Below the pieces are notes generated by a model. The model saw only the letters and a list, made by a program, of their open reading frames with translations, did no database searches and was not told the origin of the DNA. DNA of 64,000 bases from Panax quinquefolius (Eukaryota > Streptophyta > Magnoliopsida > Apiales > Araliaceae), in assembly GCA_020205615.1 (NCBI GenBank), contig CM035164.1, positions 123,923,037 through 123,987,036 on the forward strand, written 5' to 3'. The position numbers were made by a program, and so were the translations under genes. Shown here one piece after another: positions 10,824 to 24,670 of the stretch; position 1 is the first letter of the stretch; each line of letters opens with the position of its first letter.

Positions 10824-12279
10824 TGTAAGACCTCAACTTTTATCAATAAAGATGAATTTTCTATAAATATCATTTTTGAATATTATGAATAAATTTGATA
10901 TAATGTTATAGTTGTGGGTAATATTTATAAATTTTGCAACGTCATAAAGTTGTTATATAATATTCAATTGGTCGAGGAATATTAGTTTTAACGGGGAATA
11001 TTAAATGACAACGACACAATCATTGGGTCGACCCTAATAATGTAATTATTGTCGAATCGAGAAAAAGCGACAAAAATATCTTTTATAAAATAACGGTGAA
11101 AGTTTTACTGCTAACATTGGAATACGGTGGTTAAAATACGATGAATACGTTATCGCAGCGATGCATTCTGATATTGCCGCATGTATTTTTGAATTATTGA
11201 TTCTTACGTAAGAAGGCACTACTCAATAATTGTTACAATAATTAATGTTCAATATTTTATTTTATTGGTTCAATAATTGCTGCGTTGATATTTTATATTA
11301 TTAGATAGCATTATTGGCAATGTCTAGAAAGTTATGTCAATGAGAGGTTTGGTTACTTAATTGCGCGCCAGTAAGGAGAAATTCTTATTAGAAAGCCCCC
11401 TCTTTCCTGGGAACGGTCTGGTTATCATTATTGTAATTCTGTAATATTATTTATGAATAATTAATTATTAATTTATATGATAAGGAAATATTTATTTTAT
11501 GTGGACACAAATGATAGATAAGAAAATATTTATTCGAAGTGAATTTAAACTGAGAAATTTTTAGCATGTGACATTTGTTGAGAGTTGATATTTTATCTTT
11601 TTCGATAAAATAATTCATTTAAATATATTATTATAATATTACATTATAGTAGTATGATGTGATTATATAATAGTACGTTTTTTATAATTTGAATGGTAGC
11701 ATTATTATAGTAAATTCATGGTATAAAATTGAATTTGAATTTATGTGATGCAAGCGATGATGTCATCGAACGATGAGGTAAGCGATGATGTTATCGGAAG
11801 ATAAGGTATGCAATGATGTATTATGATCGATGACGTCAGCGGTGATGTCATAAATTATGGCAAAAAGACTATTTTACCCTTACTCTGCCAAGCCTATAAA
11901 TAGAAACTCATTTCTTCATTATTTTTCACGAATTCATTCAAGCTATAGAGAGAGAAAGTATAGAGAGAATAAGAGAGAAGAAGAAGAGTATTACATTACT
12001 TACACTATTAAAGTATCGATCTCCTACTAAGGTAAAGGGTATTATTTCTTTCTTATTCATGAAGAGAACTTCTTTTATTTCATTCTTTATTATTACGTTG
12101 GAATAACTTTTGTATACACTTTTACCCTATACTTGGTGAAATTCTTACATTATTCCATTCTTTATCATTATGTTGGAATAACTTGTCTCATGCCAAATAC
12201 CGCATACATGGTGAAATTCTTACATTATTCTATTTTTATTATTCATTTGGAACATCCTGCATCAGATCGCATGACACTG
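10824..12279 (+). mobile_element. Gypsy LTR, first part (+ orientation)
   Basis: The start matches the reverse complement of the LTR end at 63144, including AATAAAGATGAATTTTCTAT and the later TTGTGGGTAATATTTATAAA run. The segment includes a TATA box (11895-11902), a GAGAGA-rich leader and imperfect GGAATAAC...TGGTGAAATTC repeats. It is interrupted at 12280 and continues at 19520. Confidence 0.85.
11895..11902 (+). promoter_or_regulatory. LTR TATA box
   Basis: TATAAATA lies in a CCTATAAATAG context, followed 50-90 bp later by a purine-rich GAGAGA leader. The same arrangement recurs in all related LTRs (for example 49991 and 55881 on +; 13547, 36360 and 62283 on -), so it is the likely LTR core promoter. 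Confidence 0.7.
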
Positions 12280-14903
12280 TGTGACGCCCCAAAATAGGTA
12301 TACATCACCCATTCTCGAGTCACAATACATGCATATGTAAACAACTACAACTTTATTATTACAATAGTAAAGCGTGAGTTTGAATACAAATATTATCTTC
12401 TGTATAATATCTATACTCAAATAAATCCTCATCACATTTATTGATACATTATTTTACAAAAAATGGTGAGGGACTACTAAACAACTCTCTCTAGAACCTT
12501 CATTCCATATTCCAGACTGTACTCATTTATATTCTCGCCTCCCCGAGAAGAAAAATGGAACAAAAAGGAAAAGGTGAGCTCAATCTAGCCCAATAAAGAA
12601 TATTATGACTAAGATAATATACAACAAATTATCATTAGTCTTCAACAGGGAAAAATCTAATAGAATAAAATAGACAACAAGTTTTTAAATCAATATTCGC
12701 AACGGAAATAATAATTCATTAGAAGAGTTAAGTAGGGAATGCAAACTACTATCTTCATGTATGAATTTAAAAGTTCATCGCTCTATCTTTTATCCCTGTA
12801 ACATCAATCAATATATATCTGGAATCAAATATTCATCTTTGCACTACTGTGCCAAAGATATTCATCAGTTGGTCATGTTCATCTAAACACTTGTTCATCT
12901 TTGCACCACGGGCCAAAGATATTCATCGAGAAATCATTCATCTTTGCACTACAAAGCCAAAGATATTCCATAATATCATCATTTAAGACCGAGGATGATG
13001 AAAAAGATTTTTTAAAAAAGCGAATCCGGTGAAACAAAATGACAAGGATTAAGGATTAAGGATTCGTGACTTTGTTTTATCCACGTCCAAAAATACCTCA
13101 AAAATAATCACACGGTGTAAAATTCAAGAATGATCAAAACATGGATACAATCAAAGCTAGTATCCGAATAGATATTTTAGACGAAAAGAAAATTTTTCAT
13201 TTTTAGATGAATAGTGTCGTATTCGTGAATAAGGTCAGTATACGTGAATAAGGCCAGTACACGTGAATAGTAACTCAGACACCAAAAGTTCCAAATTTGA
13301 TAAAAACTCCGGATCAATATTTCAACATAATGATATTGAAGAAATAATATCATTAAAAAAATAATATCCCTTACCTCGAAAGATCAAGACTTTAAATTAA
13401 AACACCGGATATAGGTTATGACTTGAACTTGCACCGTATAGCAATAATCTCAAAGTATACTCAAAATACTCACAAGAATACGCTCGATAATATAGAGAGA
13501 AAACTTCGCTTTTTTGGTGTGATTTTCAATTCTAACCTAAGCACCCTATTTATAGGAAAATGCTTAGAACACCAAAGTAGAAAATTTATTAAATATTATT
13601 ATATTTTTCCAAAATCTCATACGCACACTTCTTCCAACTGATTTCAGCCTCTATCACATGTTACATAAGGGCCTCAAAATGAAAAACACGTTTTTGTAAT
13701 TAAAAATATTTTAAACTTCCAAAAATCAATTATTTCAGAGCTTCTGAACTTCAATAATTCACAATAAATAGCCCTTTTGTCAGAAAATTCAAATCTCGCG
13801 ACTTTTTTATAGGAAATTCAATTCTCTACAACTTTACAGAAGAAAGTTTTTCCAAATTTCAAACAGAAATTGTAGAAATCTACAAAGCAGGCGATTTTAC
13901 ATGCTATAATCAAATTTCAAATCGATAAATGCGGTCCCATCGAGCATGTTTAACATGTTTTAAACATTTATTGCAACAAAAATACTCTTCCTCCTCGTAT
14001 ACTCATATATCCCACATTCGTTGTAAAAATATCACCATTATTATATTATTAAAATATAATAATACATTTAAATGAATTATCTTATCAGAAAAAGATAAAA
14101 TTTCAATTTTCAACAATTGTCACATTAAAATTTTTCTCCATCTATATCCACATAAAATCAATATTTTCCTCATCATATGAATTAATAATTAATTATTCAC
14201 AAATAATATTACAGAATCACAATATTGACAACCAGGCAGTTCCCAGGAAAGAGGGGGCTTTCCAATAAGAATTTCTCACCATTGGGCGCCAAGCAATTAG
14301 GTGACCAAACCTCTCCTTAGATGCGAACTTTCTAGACATTGCCAATAATGTTATCTAATAATATTATTGAGATAATATGAATTATCGCTTCGATAATAAA
14401 AAATAATGTGTAATGACAATTATTCAAACAACAAAGAATATAAAATATCAACGCAAAGAATTATTAAATCAATAAAATCTTGAGCAAGTAATTTCGTAAC
14501 CATTATTGAGTAGTGTCTTCTTACGTAAGAATCAATAATTGGTGCAATGCGTAGTATCTTTCTTGTGTTTTAACCACCGAGTATTTTAAAAGATTAATTG
14601 TGATAATAATTCTATTTGTTATTTTTAAACAACTTATATTTATCGTTTTTTCATCCAATCGCTTTTTAGTTATGGGGCCCACAAAAGATCGCTGGCCGTA
14701 CGAATATTCCCAACAATGAAGAATATTCCACGACCAAACGAATATTCAAACAACAATGATGAATATTTTATAACCACTTGCTTATTTTGAAATATTTGTA
14801 TATTTTACCCATAACTATTCACACTAATCAAATCAACCCTTACTATTTTAAAATACTAAATAGAGAAAATTAAATTTCATTAATAATAAGTTGGGGTCTT
14901 ACA
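12280..14903 (-). repeat. 3' LTR of the chromovirus
   Basis: A 2624-bp LTR. In + orientation it starts TGTGACGCCCCAAAATAGG and ends GGGGTCTTACA, giving TG...CA ends on either strand. The TATA box is at 13547-13554 on the minus strand. It contains several copies of a TTCATCTTTGCACTAC...GCCAAAGATA unit (12830-12970). It is closely related to 19621-22259 and, inverted, to 57744-61759. Confidence 0.88.
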
Positions 14904-14922
14904 ACCTCCCCTCCTTATGAAA
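14904..14922 (-). other. Polypurine tract of the chromovirus
   Basis: Read on the minus strand, TTCATAAGGAGGGGAGGT immediately precedes the 3' LTR, the standard place for priming of plus-strand DNA synthesis. Confidence 0.8.
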
Positions 14923-14959
14923 TTTCGTCCTTGAAATTGACGTCACGCACTGTGTTTCG

Positions 14960-17900
14960 TAAAGGTGAGGATACCTCGCTTTCATTTCCGTTTTCAATTC
15001 CCGGTCATTTCTCTATAGCATGATTCCTCCACAAAACATTAACTTGTGGTATGACCTTTCTTAGCGTGGGACATGCTCCTTCCTATCCAAGATCTTGTGG
15101 TACCTCCTCACACGTTAAGTCTTGCTATTATCTCGTCCTGGTTCTAACTCTATAACGTGGTTCGGGTCTTTCACATATTTACAAAGTATGATATGTGAAA
15201 CACATTATGAACACGAGACATACTCGGAGGTAACGCGAGTACATAAAGCTACATTTCCTACTCGGTCAAGAATTTGAAATGGACCAATAAATCGTGGATT
15301 GAGCTTTCTCTCTTCCCAAATCTTGTAACTCCCTTCCATGGAGCAACTTCGCAACAATACATGATCCCATATACTAAATTCCACGTCCTTTCGATGAAGA
15401 TCCGCATAACTCTTTTTGTCGATCTTGTGCCGTTTGTATCGTTGTCGAATCATTTGGATCTTTTCGGTGAGTCATACGTCTTAACTTTCGGGTCCCAACA
15501 ATGTTGCTTCACCCACCTCATCCCAACATATTGGAGAAGCGACACTTTCGTCCATATAATGCTTCAAATGGAGCCACACCTATACTTGCTCGATAAGCGT
15601 TGTTGTAGGAGAATTCCACCAACGGTAAATACTTATCCCAACCCGCCTTGAAGTCAGGACACGAGTCTTAATAAATCTTCAAGAGTTTGAATAGTCCCTT
15701 TCGATTGTCCATCCGTTTGAGGATGGTATCGAATCAATCGATAAATGCGTGCCCATAGCTTTTTACAAGCTAACCCAAAATCTTGAAGTGAATCTTGGGT
15801 CACGATCCGAAACTATGGATACAGGCATGCCATGCAACCTCACAATCTCATTCACGTGACATACTAAGCAAGACGTTCAAGGGAATAAGTCTCCGTATTC
15901 CAGAAAGAAATGGCGGACTTGGTTAATCTATCAACAATAACCCAAATAGCATTGATGCCTTGAGAAACCGTAGGAAGACCCGTAATGAAATCCATGGTAA
16001 TGTGTTCCCACTTCCATTTCGGAATCTCAAGTGGTTGCAACGGACCCTTTGGTACTAGATGCTCCGCCTTTACACGTTGACAAGTTAAACACATTGAGAT
16101 AAACTTTGCAATCTCTCTCTTCATATTGTTCCACCAAAATGTATGTAGAAGATCACGATACATTTTAGTACTTCCAGGATGGATTGCAAATGGTGTATTG
16201 TGTGCCTCCATCATAATCTTGTACTTCAAATCAGAGTCGTTAGGGACACAAAGTCTAGAGTGGACTCGAAGTATTCCTTCTTCATCAATTCTCGCCCTAA
16301 TAGCTCCTTCTTGTACTTTCTTCTTCATACGCATCACGCTCCGGCCTGGGTGGAAAGAACCTTAACTTTTTCTATTAAAGTTGGCTCTACGCGATACTTG
16401 ACATCATCGCACTCGTCTCCTTGATATGATCTTTCTACTCAACGCGCAACTACTACGCGTTCGCTTTTCGGGATGGTATTGAATAAGGTGTCGTAGTCTT
16501 CAATAGCTCGAGCCAACGTCATTGCGTCATTGCCGCGTGTTGAGTTCTTTGAGTGAAGAAATATTTAAGGCTTTTATGGTCCGAATATATCTCCACTTTC
16601 TCCCCATATAGATAGTGCCTCCATATCTTTAAGCGGCGAAATTGCCGCTAACTCTAGATCATGAAAGTAGGATAATTCCTCTCATACTTTTTAAGTTGTC
16701 GCGAGGCATAGCACAGTGACTTTCCCACGTTGCATGAGAACACATCCTAACCCTTTTGCTCAAGCATCATTGTAGATAACAAATCCATCCGAACCGGATG
16801 GTATTATTGAAACAGCAGTCTTAGAAATAAGTCTCCTCTTAAGCTCTTGGAAACTCTTTTCGCGATTCTTCTCTCCAAACGAATTTTGTATCCTTCCGAA
16901 AGTTAATTTGAGTTAATGGAGTAGCGATTCGAGAAAACCCTTCCACGAATCTCTCTATAATAACCAAATTAAGCCAAAAAGCTACGTACTTGACCACCGA
17001 CTTTGGTTGCTCCCAAATTTGTATTGCTTCAATCTTCGGCGGGTCCACGGATACTCCATGTTTTGACACTGACGTGCCCAAGAAATTCTACTTCCTCGAG
17101 CCGTAACTCGCATTTCTTCAATTTGGCATATAGTTTGTTTTCACGAAGCATTTTGAGTACCCGACTTCAAATGGTGCTCATGATCTTCACGACTTTTGGA
17201 ATATATGAGGATGTCATCAATAAAGACAACAACAAACCGATCCAAATATTCCTTGAATACTCGATTCATCATATCCATGAAAGCCGCAGGAGCATTAGTT
17301 AGTCCGAAAGATATGACTAAGAATTCATAATGCACGTCTGGGGAAGTTCGAAGGCGCTTTGGAATATCCTCGGTTCTAATCTTTGGTGATGATATCCGTA
17401 AGCGAAGATCAATTTTGAAAAGAATTGTGCCCTGCAGAATCGGGTCAAACAAGTCATCAATACGAGGTGAGGATACCTATTCTTGATGGTGACATGGTTC
17501 AATTCTCGATAGTCAATACTGAAAGTCGCATACTCCCGCTCTTTCTTCTTTACGAATAAAACAGAGCACCCCGAGGAGATGTCTTAGACGAATGAAACCG
17601 ATGTCTAACAATTCTCGTAGTTGGACCTTTAACTCTGAAGTTCAATAGAGCCATTCGATATGGGGTTTTAAAAATGGCTTTATACCGGGTTCAAGATCGA
17701 TAAAGAATTCAACTTCACGTTCGGGGTGAGGCAAGGGAAGTTCTTCAGAAATCGTCGGAAAATCAATAACAACAGGAATATTATTCAAATTTGGCGTGTC
17801 TTTATTCAAATCCATAACATGGGCTAAGAAAGCTTCGACATCCGTTTTCAATAAGCGAATAGCTTTATGATTAGATATGACGGTGATTGATTTTAATGGT

Positions 17901-19300
17901 TTAGTTGCTTGAATTCGTACAACAGGTTGGTTAGGAATATGAAAACTAACAACCTTACGAAAACAATCAATTTTGGCATGATGAGTAGTTAACCAATCAA
18001 TCCCTAAAATCACATCAAAAGCAAGTATCTTTAAAGAGATAAGGTCAATGTAAGGTGATGGTGCCAACTTGAATCAAACAAGATTTATAAGCAAGTGGAT
18101 GTGATGAAAGTTTCTCCTAACGGAGTTTCCACAGATAGGTCAAAGTCTAATTTCTCCCGAGTCAAGTTTAAGCGTTGAGCACATGCGGGAGAAATAAATG
18201 AATGGGTAAAGACCCCAGATCAAGTAAGGTATAAACTTCGCAAGAATTTATAAATAGCTTACCGTGATCACCTCGTTTGGGTTCCTCGATTTTGACGATC
18301 ACAACAAACGCTTCTTCCGAAATTGTTGACTTTGACTTTTACGGGACAAATATTTGAGTCAAATCCTCATTGAACTAGGTTTCATTCACCGTCTGATCTC
18401 GGCGATATGTCCTTCCTTTCCACAATTATAGCATACCTTGAACTTTTGTGGGACGGTTTGGTCGATATGTCCCTCTTTCCGCATTTATAGCATATTACCA
18501 TTGGTCGTTCTCCTCCCTTAGAACCGATTCTTCTTACGCAGACTGTCGTCTTTCATATGGTCGTTGTTAAATCTCCTCTTTTAAAATCTCCTCGACTCGC
18601 TTATTCTATTTTCATGGCCATGATTACCACCAGAGTGGTTACCATTTTTGTCCGTCTTTTCTTTTCTCCATTGGTTATCATTATTCATTGATCGCTATCT
18701 CCGTACGATCCTGGTTATGGTCCCTCGGTTGAACATACTCGTTATCTCACTCTAACAATTGAGCCACATATTAACAACATCCGAATAGAGAGAAAATTTA
18801 TGAGAAATGAGATATTGTCGTATCCGGGTTTCAAACCACTCGAAACATCCGCGTCATTCGTTCCTCATTCTCCACCAAATAAGGTGCAAACTCGGATAAC
18901 TCTGCAAACTTTGCCTCGTCATTGAGACACCGTCGTGTTATTTTGTTCTAATCGATGAACTCCACTTCCTTCATATGACGAACACTTTCGGGAAAGTATT
19001 TGTCATTAAATAGTTTCAAACGTCTCCCAAGACATCTTTGAAAGGCAATTTGGATGGGTACGCTTCATGCACTCCCACTAGTAGATCGCCTCGCCACGGA
19101 ACATAAAAGTGGCGAATGGAACCTTCGTTCTCCGTGCATCCCAAGACATCGAATATCTTGGTAATTTGCTTGACCCATGTTTCCGCCATGATCGGATCTC
19201 GCTTTCCCTTAAATTCGTGGTCCCAACTCTTTGAAGCGCCTTTGGTGATAACCCGTGAATTGCTATCATTTCCTCCTATATTTTGAACACGAGTCTCCTA
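14960..19300 (-). pseudogene. Gypsy gag-pol remnant
   Basis: The coding order on the minus strand is normal but broken by many frameshifts and stops. Gag (about 18300-19270) contains two zinc-knuckle motifs, CYNCGKEGH (about 18402-18433) and CYKCGKRGH (about 18462-18493). Protease carries ILGIDWL (17642-18067). Reverse transcriptase carries [10 protein letters not shown] and the catalytic FIDDIL (17141-17452). The RNase H connection is at 16839-17081. Integrase (15864-16337) keeps the HHCC finger (HPGSTKM, CLTC) and the first catalytic Asp (MDFITGLP). Its C-terminal part with PRFIGPF is at 15205-15453, followed by a decayed chromodomain-like tail (VHNVF..., WRNHA). It cannot make a functional polyprotein. 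Confidence 0.9.
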
Positions 19301-19389
19301 AATCTCGATTTTGTGTGAACTGCAAAAAGCTTCTAAACATCCCCTCGTTCATCATCTGCTCAGTGGTGTTGTTCACAGGAGGAACATTG

Positions 19390-19519
19390 CCACTTGCTTA
19401 TTTTGAAATATTTGCGTATTTTACCCATAACTATCCACATTAATCAAATCAACCCTTAATATTTTAAAATAATAAATAGAGAAAATTAAATTTCATTAAT
19501 AATAAGTTGGGGTCTTACA
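19390..19519 (-). repeat. Truncated 5' LTR remnant of the chromovirus
   Basis: These 130 bp equal the last 130 bp of the LTR at 12280-14903 (from CCACTTGCTTATTTTG to GGTCTTACA). About 2.5 kb of LTR, the primer-binding site and the beginning of gag have been lost at the 19390 junction. Confidence 0.85.
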
Positions 19520-19620
19520 ACCTGGTTCCATTATTTATCATTCTCATTTGGAACATCCCGTCATGCGTGCTTTACGCATTTAACACTGGTTCCATTATTT
19601 ATTATTCTGTTGGAATATCA

Positions 19621-22259
19621 TGTGACGCGCCCCAAAATAGGTATACATCACCCATTCCGAGTTATCAATACATGGTATGTAAACAACTACAATTTTATTA
19701 TTACAACAATAAAGCAGTGAGTTTGAATACAAATATTATCTTCTAGATAATATCTATACTCGATAAATCCTCATCATATTTATTGACACATTATTTTACA
19801 AAATGGTGAGGACTACTAAATAACTCTCTCTAGAACTTTCATTCCATACCCTCTACTGCACTCGCTTATATTCTCGCCTCCGAGAAGAAAAAATGGAACA
19901 AAAAAGGAAAGGGTGAGCTCAATCTAGCCCTAATAAAGAATATTATGACTAAGATAATACACAACAAATTATCGTTAGTCTTCAACAGGAAAAATCTAAT
20001 AGAATACAATAGACAACACATTTTAAATCAATATTCGTAGTGAAATAATAATTCATTAGAAGAGTTAAGTAGAGAATGCAAACTACTATCTTCTATGTAT
20101 GAATTTAAAAGTTCATCATCTATTTTTTATCCCTGTAACATCAACCAATATATATCTGGAATCAAATATTCATCTTTGCACTACAGGCCAAAGATATTCA
20201 TCAGTTGGTCATGTTCATCTAAACACCTGTTCATCTTTGCACTACTACGGCCAAAGATATTCTTGAAATCATTCATCTTTGCACTACTGTGCCAAAGATA
20301 TTCAATAATATCATCATTTAAGACTGAGGATGATGAAAAATATTTTTAAAGAAACGAATACAGTGAAATAAAATGACAAGGATTAAGGATTAAGGATTCG
20401 TACTTTGTTTTATCCATGTCCAAAAATACCTCAAAAATAATTATAGTGGTGTAAAATTCAAGAATGATCAAAACATGGATACAATCAAAGCTAGTATCCA
20501 CAATAGATATTTTGGATGAAAAGGAAAATTTTCATTTTTATTTATGAATAGTCTTTGATTAAGTAAATAAGGTCATATCGTGAATAGTTCAAGTGACACG
20601 TGAATAGTAACTCCAACACCAAAAGTTTCAATTTGATAAAACTTCAGATCAATATTTCAAAGATAATGATATTGAAGAAATAATATCATTACGAAAAAAA
20701 AAATAATATCCCTTACCTCACAAAGACAAGATTTTAGTTAAAACATTGGGATATAAAGGTATGACTTGAACTTCAGACCAGTATAGCAATACTCAAAGTA
20801 TACTCAAAATACTCACAAGAATAAACGATAATATAATAGAGAAAAAACTTCAGTTTCGGTGTGATTTTCAATTCTAACCTAAGTACCTATTTATAGGAAA
20901 TCGCTTTGTAACACCAAAGTTAGAAAATTTAATAAATTAATAATATATATATATATATATATATATATTTTCCAACGCACACTTAATTTGCCCAACATCA
21001 GCCACCAACCAAATTTACTACACAAGAAGACTAACAACAAAAAAACGTTTTTCTAATTTTAAATATTTTAAACTTCCGTAAATCAATTATTTTGAGCTTC
21101 TAGAACTTCAATAATTCATAATAAATAGCCCTTTTGCGGAAAATTTGAATCTCATGATTTTTTATAGGAAATTCAATTCTCTACAACTTTTCGGAAGAAA
21201 GTTTTTCCAAATTCCAAACAAAAAAATTGACCGAAATCCACAAACCAAGCGATTTTACAAAGTTATAATCAAATTTCGGTCAATAAATGGGGTCCACCGA
21301 CATGTTTAACATGTTTTAAACATTTATTGCAACAAAAATACTCTTCCTTCTCTCGTATACTCATATATCCCACATTCGATTTGTAAAAATATCACCATTA
21401 TTATATTATTAAAATATAATAACATATTTAAATGAATTATTTTATCAAAAAAAGATAAAATTTTAATTTTCAACAATTGTCACATTAAAAATTTTCTCCA
21501 TCTATATCCACATAAAATCAATATTTTTCTTATCATATGAATCAATAATTAATTATTCACAAATAATATTACGTAATCACAATATTGACAACTGTGCAAT
21601 TCCAGGAAAGAGGGGGCTTTCCAATAAAGATTTCTCCTTACTGGCGGGCAATTAGGTGACCAAACCTCTCCTTAGACAGAACTTTCTAGACATTGCCAAT
21701 AATGTTATCCAATAATATTATTCAGATAATATGAATTATTGCTCAGATAATGGAAAATAATGTAATGATAATTTATTGAAATAACAAGAATATAAAATAT
21801 CAATGCAACAATTATTGAATCAATAAAATAAAATCTTGAGCGATAATTATCGTAACCATTATTAAGTAGTGCCCTTACGTAAGAATCAATAATTGGTGCA
21901 ATACTGTGTGCTACCGTGTTTTAACCACCGAGTATTTTAACAAGATTAATTCAGTAACAACTCTCTGTTATTATTTTTAAACAACTTATATTTGTCGTTT
22001 TCTTTATCCAATCGCTTTCAGTTATTTGCCCACACATGGTCGCTACTGTCAGCATTTAATATTCCCACAACGAGCATTGAATATTCCACGACCAAACGAA
22101 TATTCCAAACAACAATGAATATTGTATAACCACTTGTTTATTTTGAAATATTTGCGTATTTTACCCCTAACTATCCACATTAATCAAATCAACCCTTACT
22201 ATTTCAAAATAATAAATAGAGAAAATTAAATTTCATTAATAATAAGTTGGGGTCTTACA
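19621..22259 (-). mobile_element. Solo gypsy LTR
   Basis: A 2639-bp solo LTR, closely related to 12280-14903 along its whole length, with no internal region. TCATG follows the right end; the left flank reads ATATCATG run into the LTR start, consistent with a TCATG duplication in which one TG dinucleotide was lost. It contains a (TA)n run at about 20943-20969 and a minus-strand TATA box at 20888-20895. Solo LTRs arise by recombination between the two LTRs of a full element. Confidence 0.85.
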
Positions 22260-22760
22260 TCATGTCTGTGCGTTTACGCATGACCTGGTTCCGTTATTTA
22301 TTATTCTGTTGGAATAACCTGTCTGTGGTCTATCGCATGCCTGGTGATTTCTTTTGTTATTCCATTTTTTATTATACTCAGTTGGTTAAAGTTTTATCTT
22401 CTATACTCCATGAATTTAGTGGAATATCCTTGATATTTGTGTTTCATCCAGTATCTTTTCATGAAAATATTCTTCTGAACATTCTTTAATTTTACTCCAC
22501 AAAGAAGTATCATGTTGACAATTTGGACGTTATTGGTTCCTGAATAAATTAATTCTTGAACTTGTTTTATTGAATTCTTATATCATTGTCATCATCCTCA
22601 TGTTTATATTATGTTGAAAGTCGTATGTGGCTCAGTAGTGCATAGATGGACTTGGTATGATTATGACCAGGGATTAATCGGTATAATCATGACCGTAATA
22701 TTACAAATGATGTAGTAAAAGTCCTCATTGACCCGTAGTGCATTGATGGATAGTTGTTGG
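22260..22760 (+). mobile_element. Gypsy outer LTR, continued
   Basis: This segment resumes the LTR interrupted at 12280 and 19621. It aligns with 56500-57000 of the + LTR at 55018-57591 (ATACTCCATGAATTTAGTGG, TTGACAATTTGGACGTTA and TATATTATGTTGAAAGT are shared). It is interrupted by the copia solo LTR at 22761 and resumes at 24615. Confidence 0.8.
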
Positions 22761-24614
22761 TGTTAGGTTTGTAATATTCATGAACGCAATCAAATTGCAA
22801 AAATAAGCGGAAACGTGGAAAATCAGAGTTTAAAATTTTACAAACCATAAACCCGGATCACCCTTTATGCACAATTATTAATTAAACGAAAAGAAAGAAC
22901 AAGAATCATACCCTTGAAGATCCAAGCTTCCTCAGGTACAAGTTCACCTCCAATCCTTTTGGCGTTCAACTTGAATCCACCGGGTTTGGTTTCTTCCTTT
23001 GATCAACGTTAGCCACCCAAGTGTTTGGCCTCTAGAGATGATCCACCAAGGAAGAAGAAGGATTAAAGAAGATGGGTGGTTGGCTAAACCCTAGTTTTTC
23101 TATCTCTATAGAAAAATGAGCGTACTCTCCAACCATTGGAATTATCACGTAGTTTTGATATCTGATATAAGACTCCTCTTATAAAGATATCAAGTAACCC
23201 TATTAAAATAAGGTATTATTTAATTAAACCCTTTTAATTAAAGGGGCTCCTTAATCTTATTGGGATAATTAATTAAACTCCTTTAACTAATTTTCCTTCC
23301 TAATTCAATTAGGAATAAATGAGAGTACTTATATTAAATTAATTCCTAAACTCTTTTAGAAATTAAAATAATAATAATAATTGTAATAATATTAATAAGA
23401 CTCCTCTTATTAATTTATATTTAATATTTCTAAAATATTAAATAATAAATATTAAGCTATTTAATTTATTCTATCACCATAGATTAAATTAAATATACAT
23501 AACATATTATTACGATTATGCCATTAACTTCTTAAATAATTATTCTTCCTTTTGTGGTGTGACCCTTTAGGTTCTCCATATTAAACCTAGGTTGTGAATA
23601 AATCAATTAGAATAATTCTAATCTTATTTAAATAAATAAATTAAACAATTAATTTATTTAAATAAATAATATTTATTCTACAAGGGATAAGCCTCCCTAA
23701 TGATCAACGACTTTCCGGATAATATAGATTTCAACATTAATCATAAAAGAACCTTTGAGTAAATAGTTATCAGACAATTCAATCCTTCCACCATACAATG
23801 TCCCAATTAAATATAAGACATGGAATTCTTTGTCAAGTCTTATTTTATTTAATTATATGTATTTCGACTCTTAAATGCACAACTCCAAATAATGCAAATT
23901 AGAAACTCCTTTCTAATTTCATTCGCCTTGCCAAGGACTCTTTGGATTGTCATTTATCGAATCACATAAGACATTTATCTTCTTTAAATAAGTGGTAGAT
24001 TCTTTATCGATCATACATTATCTCCGTGTACAACTTATTATACCCAAGCATACCCTTTGATATACCCTAAGGGTCTTAAGGAATAAGTCAAAGTATAACT
24101 CATCATACACAAGATACTATGATGATCTCAAGTCCAAGGATCACTCAGATTACTATCACTACTGAGTGAATTTCTATTGAAAAAGTAAAACTCCATTAGG
24201 TATTCCTCAAGCGAGCCACGTTCGATGAACTTATTCTCTAATAAGCACTACATACTTGCTTTAGTGTCTCCACACAAATGATCATGAGATCAATCATCCT
24301 CATCCAACGAAAGCAAAGAACGTATGTACCAATCTATCCGGATTCACTAATCCCCAATTTAGTAATCCAATGATTGGGAACTATTTTAGTTTTAAGCTTT
24401 CTAAGAATTTAGATCTCATTAGAATGATCATCATCATTATTCTAAAAGCATTGCTTAAAACTATGGGTTTATCACATATTATAAAACAAAGACATCATGT
24501 AGATAATTAAAAGCCTTTAATAAATTAATACTTTTTATTAATAAATAAATAAGATTATTCTAAAGTATATGCTTTATCATCAAACATGATTGGCTTGTGT
24601 ACATACTACTTTCA
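22761..24614 (-). mobile_element. Solo copia LTR
   Basis: 1854 bp, TGTTAGGTTTGTAATATTC...TACTTTCA, highly similar to the LTRs of the complete copia element at 38213-47518. Flanks are GTTGG (22756-22760) and ATTGG (24615-24619), a 5-bp duplication with one change. Removing the insert restores a continuous gypsy LTR sequence (GATGGATAGTT...TTGGCATGATCATGACC). Orientation is set from the complete copy, whose primer-binding site shows it runs on the minus strand. Confidence 0.9.
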
Positions 24615-24670
24615 ATTGGCATGATCATGACCATTGATAAATACACAAATATTCTTGGTCCGTAGTATAT

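Larger units (their letters stand above)
12280..19519 (-). mobile_element. Degraded Ty3/gypsy chromovirus, Tekay/Del-like
   Basis: The element runs on the minus strand. The left LTR (12280-14903) is its 3' LTR. It is adjoined by a polypurine tract (14904-14922), then integrase, RNase H, reverse transcriptase, protease and gag remnants in the order expected from right to left. The right (5') LTR is reduced to its outer ~130 bp (19390-19519), so the primer-binding site and most of the 5' LTR are deleted. ACCTG follows the right end and ACACTG precedes the left, consistent with an ACCTG target duplication carrying one extra base. Long LTRs and the integrase C-terminal sequence point to the Tekay/Del lineage. 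Confidence 0.9.
10824..24670. mobile_element. Nested LTR-retrotransposon cluster 1
   Basis: The nest is built in a gypsy LTR that begins TGTAAGACCTCAACTT at 10824 in + orientation. Its sequence continues in three later pieces: 19520-19620, 22260-22760 and 24615 to about 24670. Each gap is filled by a younger insertion: a chromovirus (12280-19519), a solo gypsy LTR (19621-22259) and a solo copia LTR (22761-24614). The outer LTR's far end is missing, so its own target duplication cannot be checked. Confidence 0.85.

Noticed and set aside
16126..16424. + strand ORFs over the gypsy integrase
   Set aside because: Shadows of the minus-strand integrase remnant with its HHCC finger.
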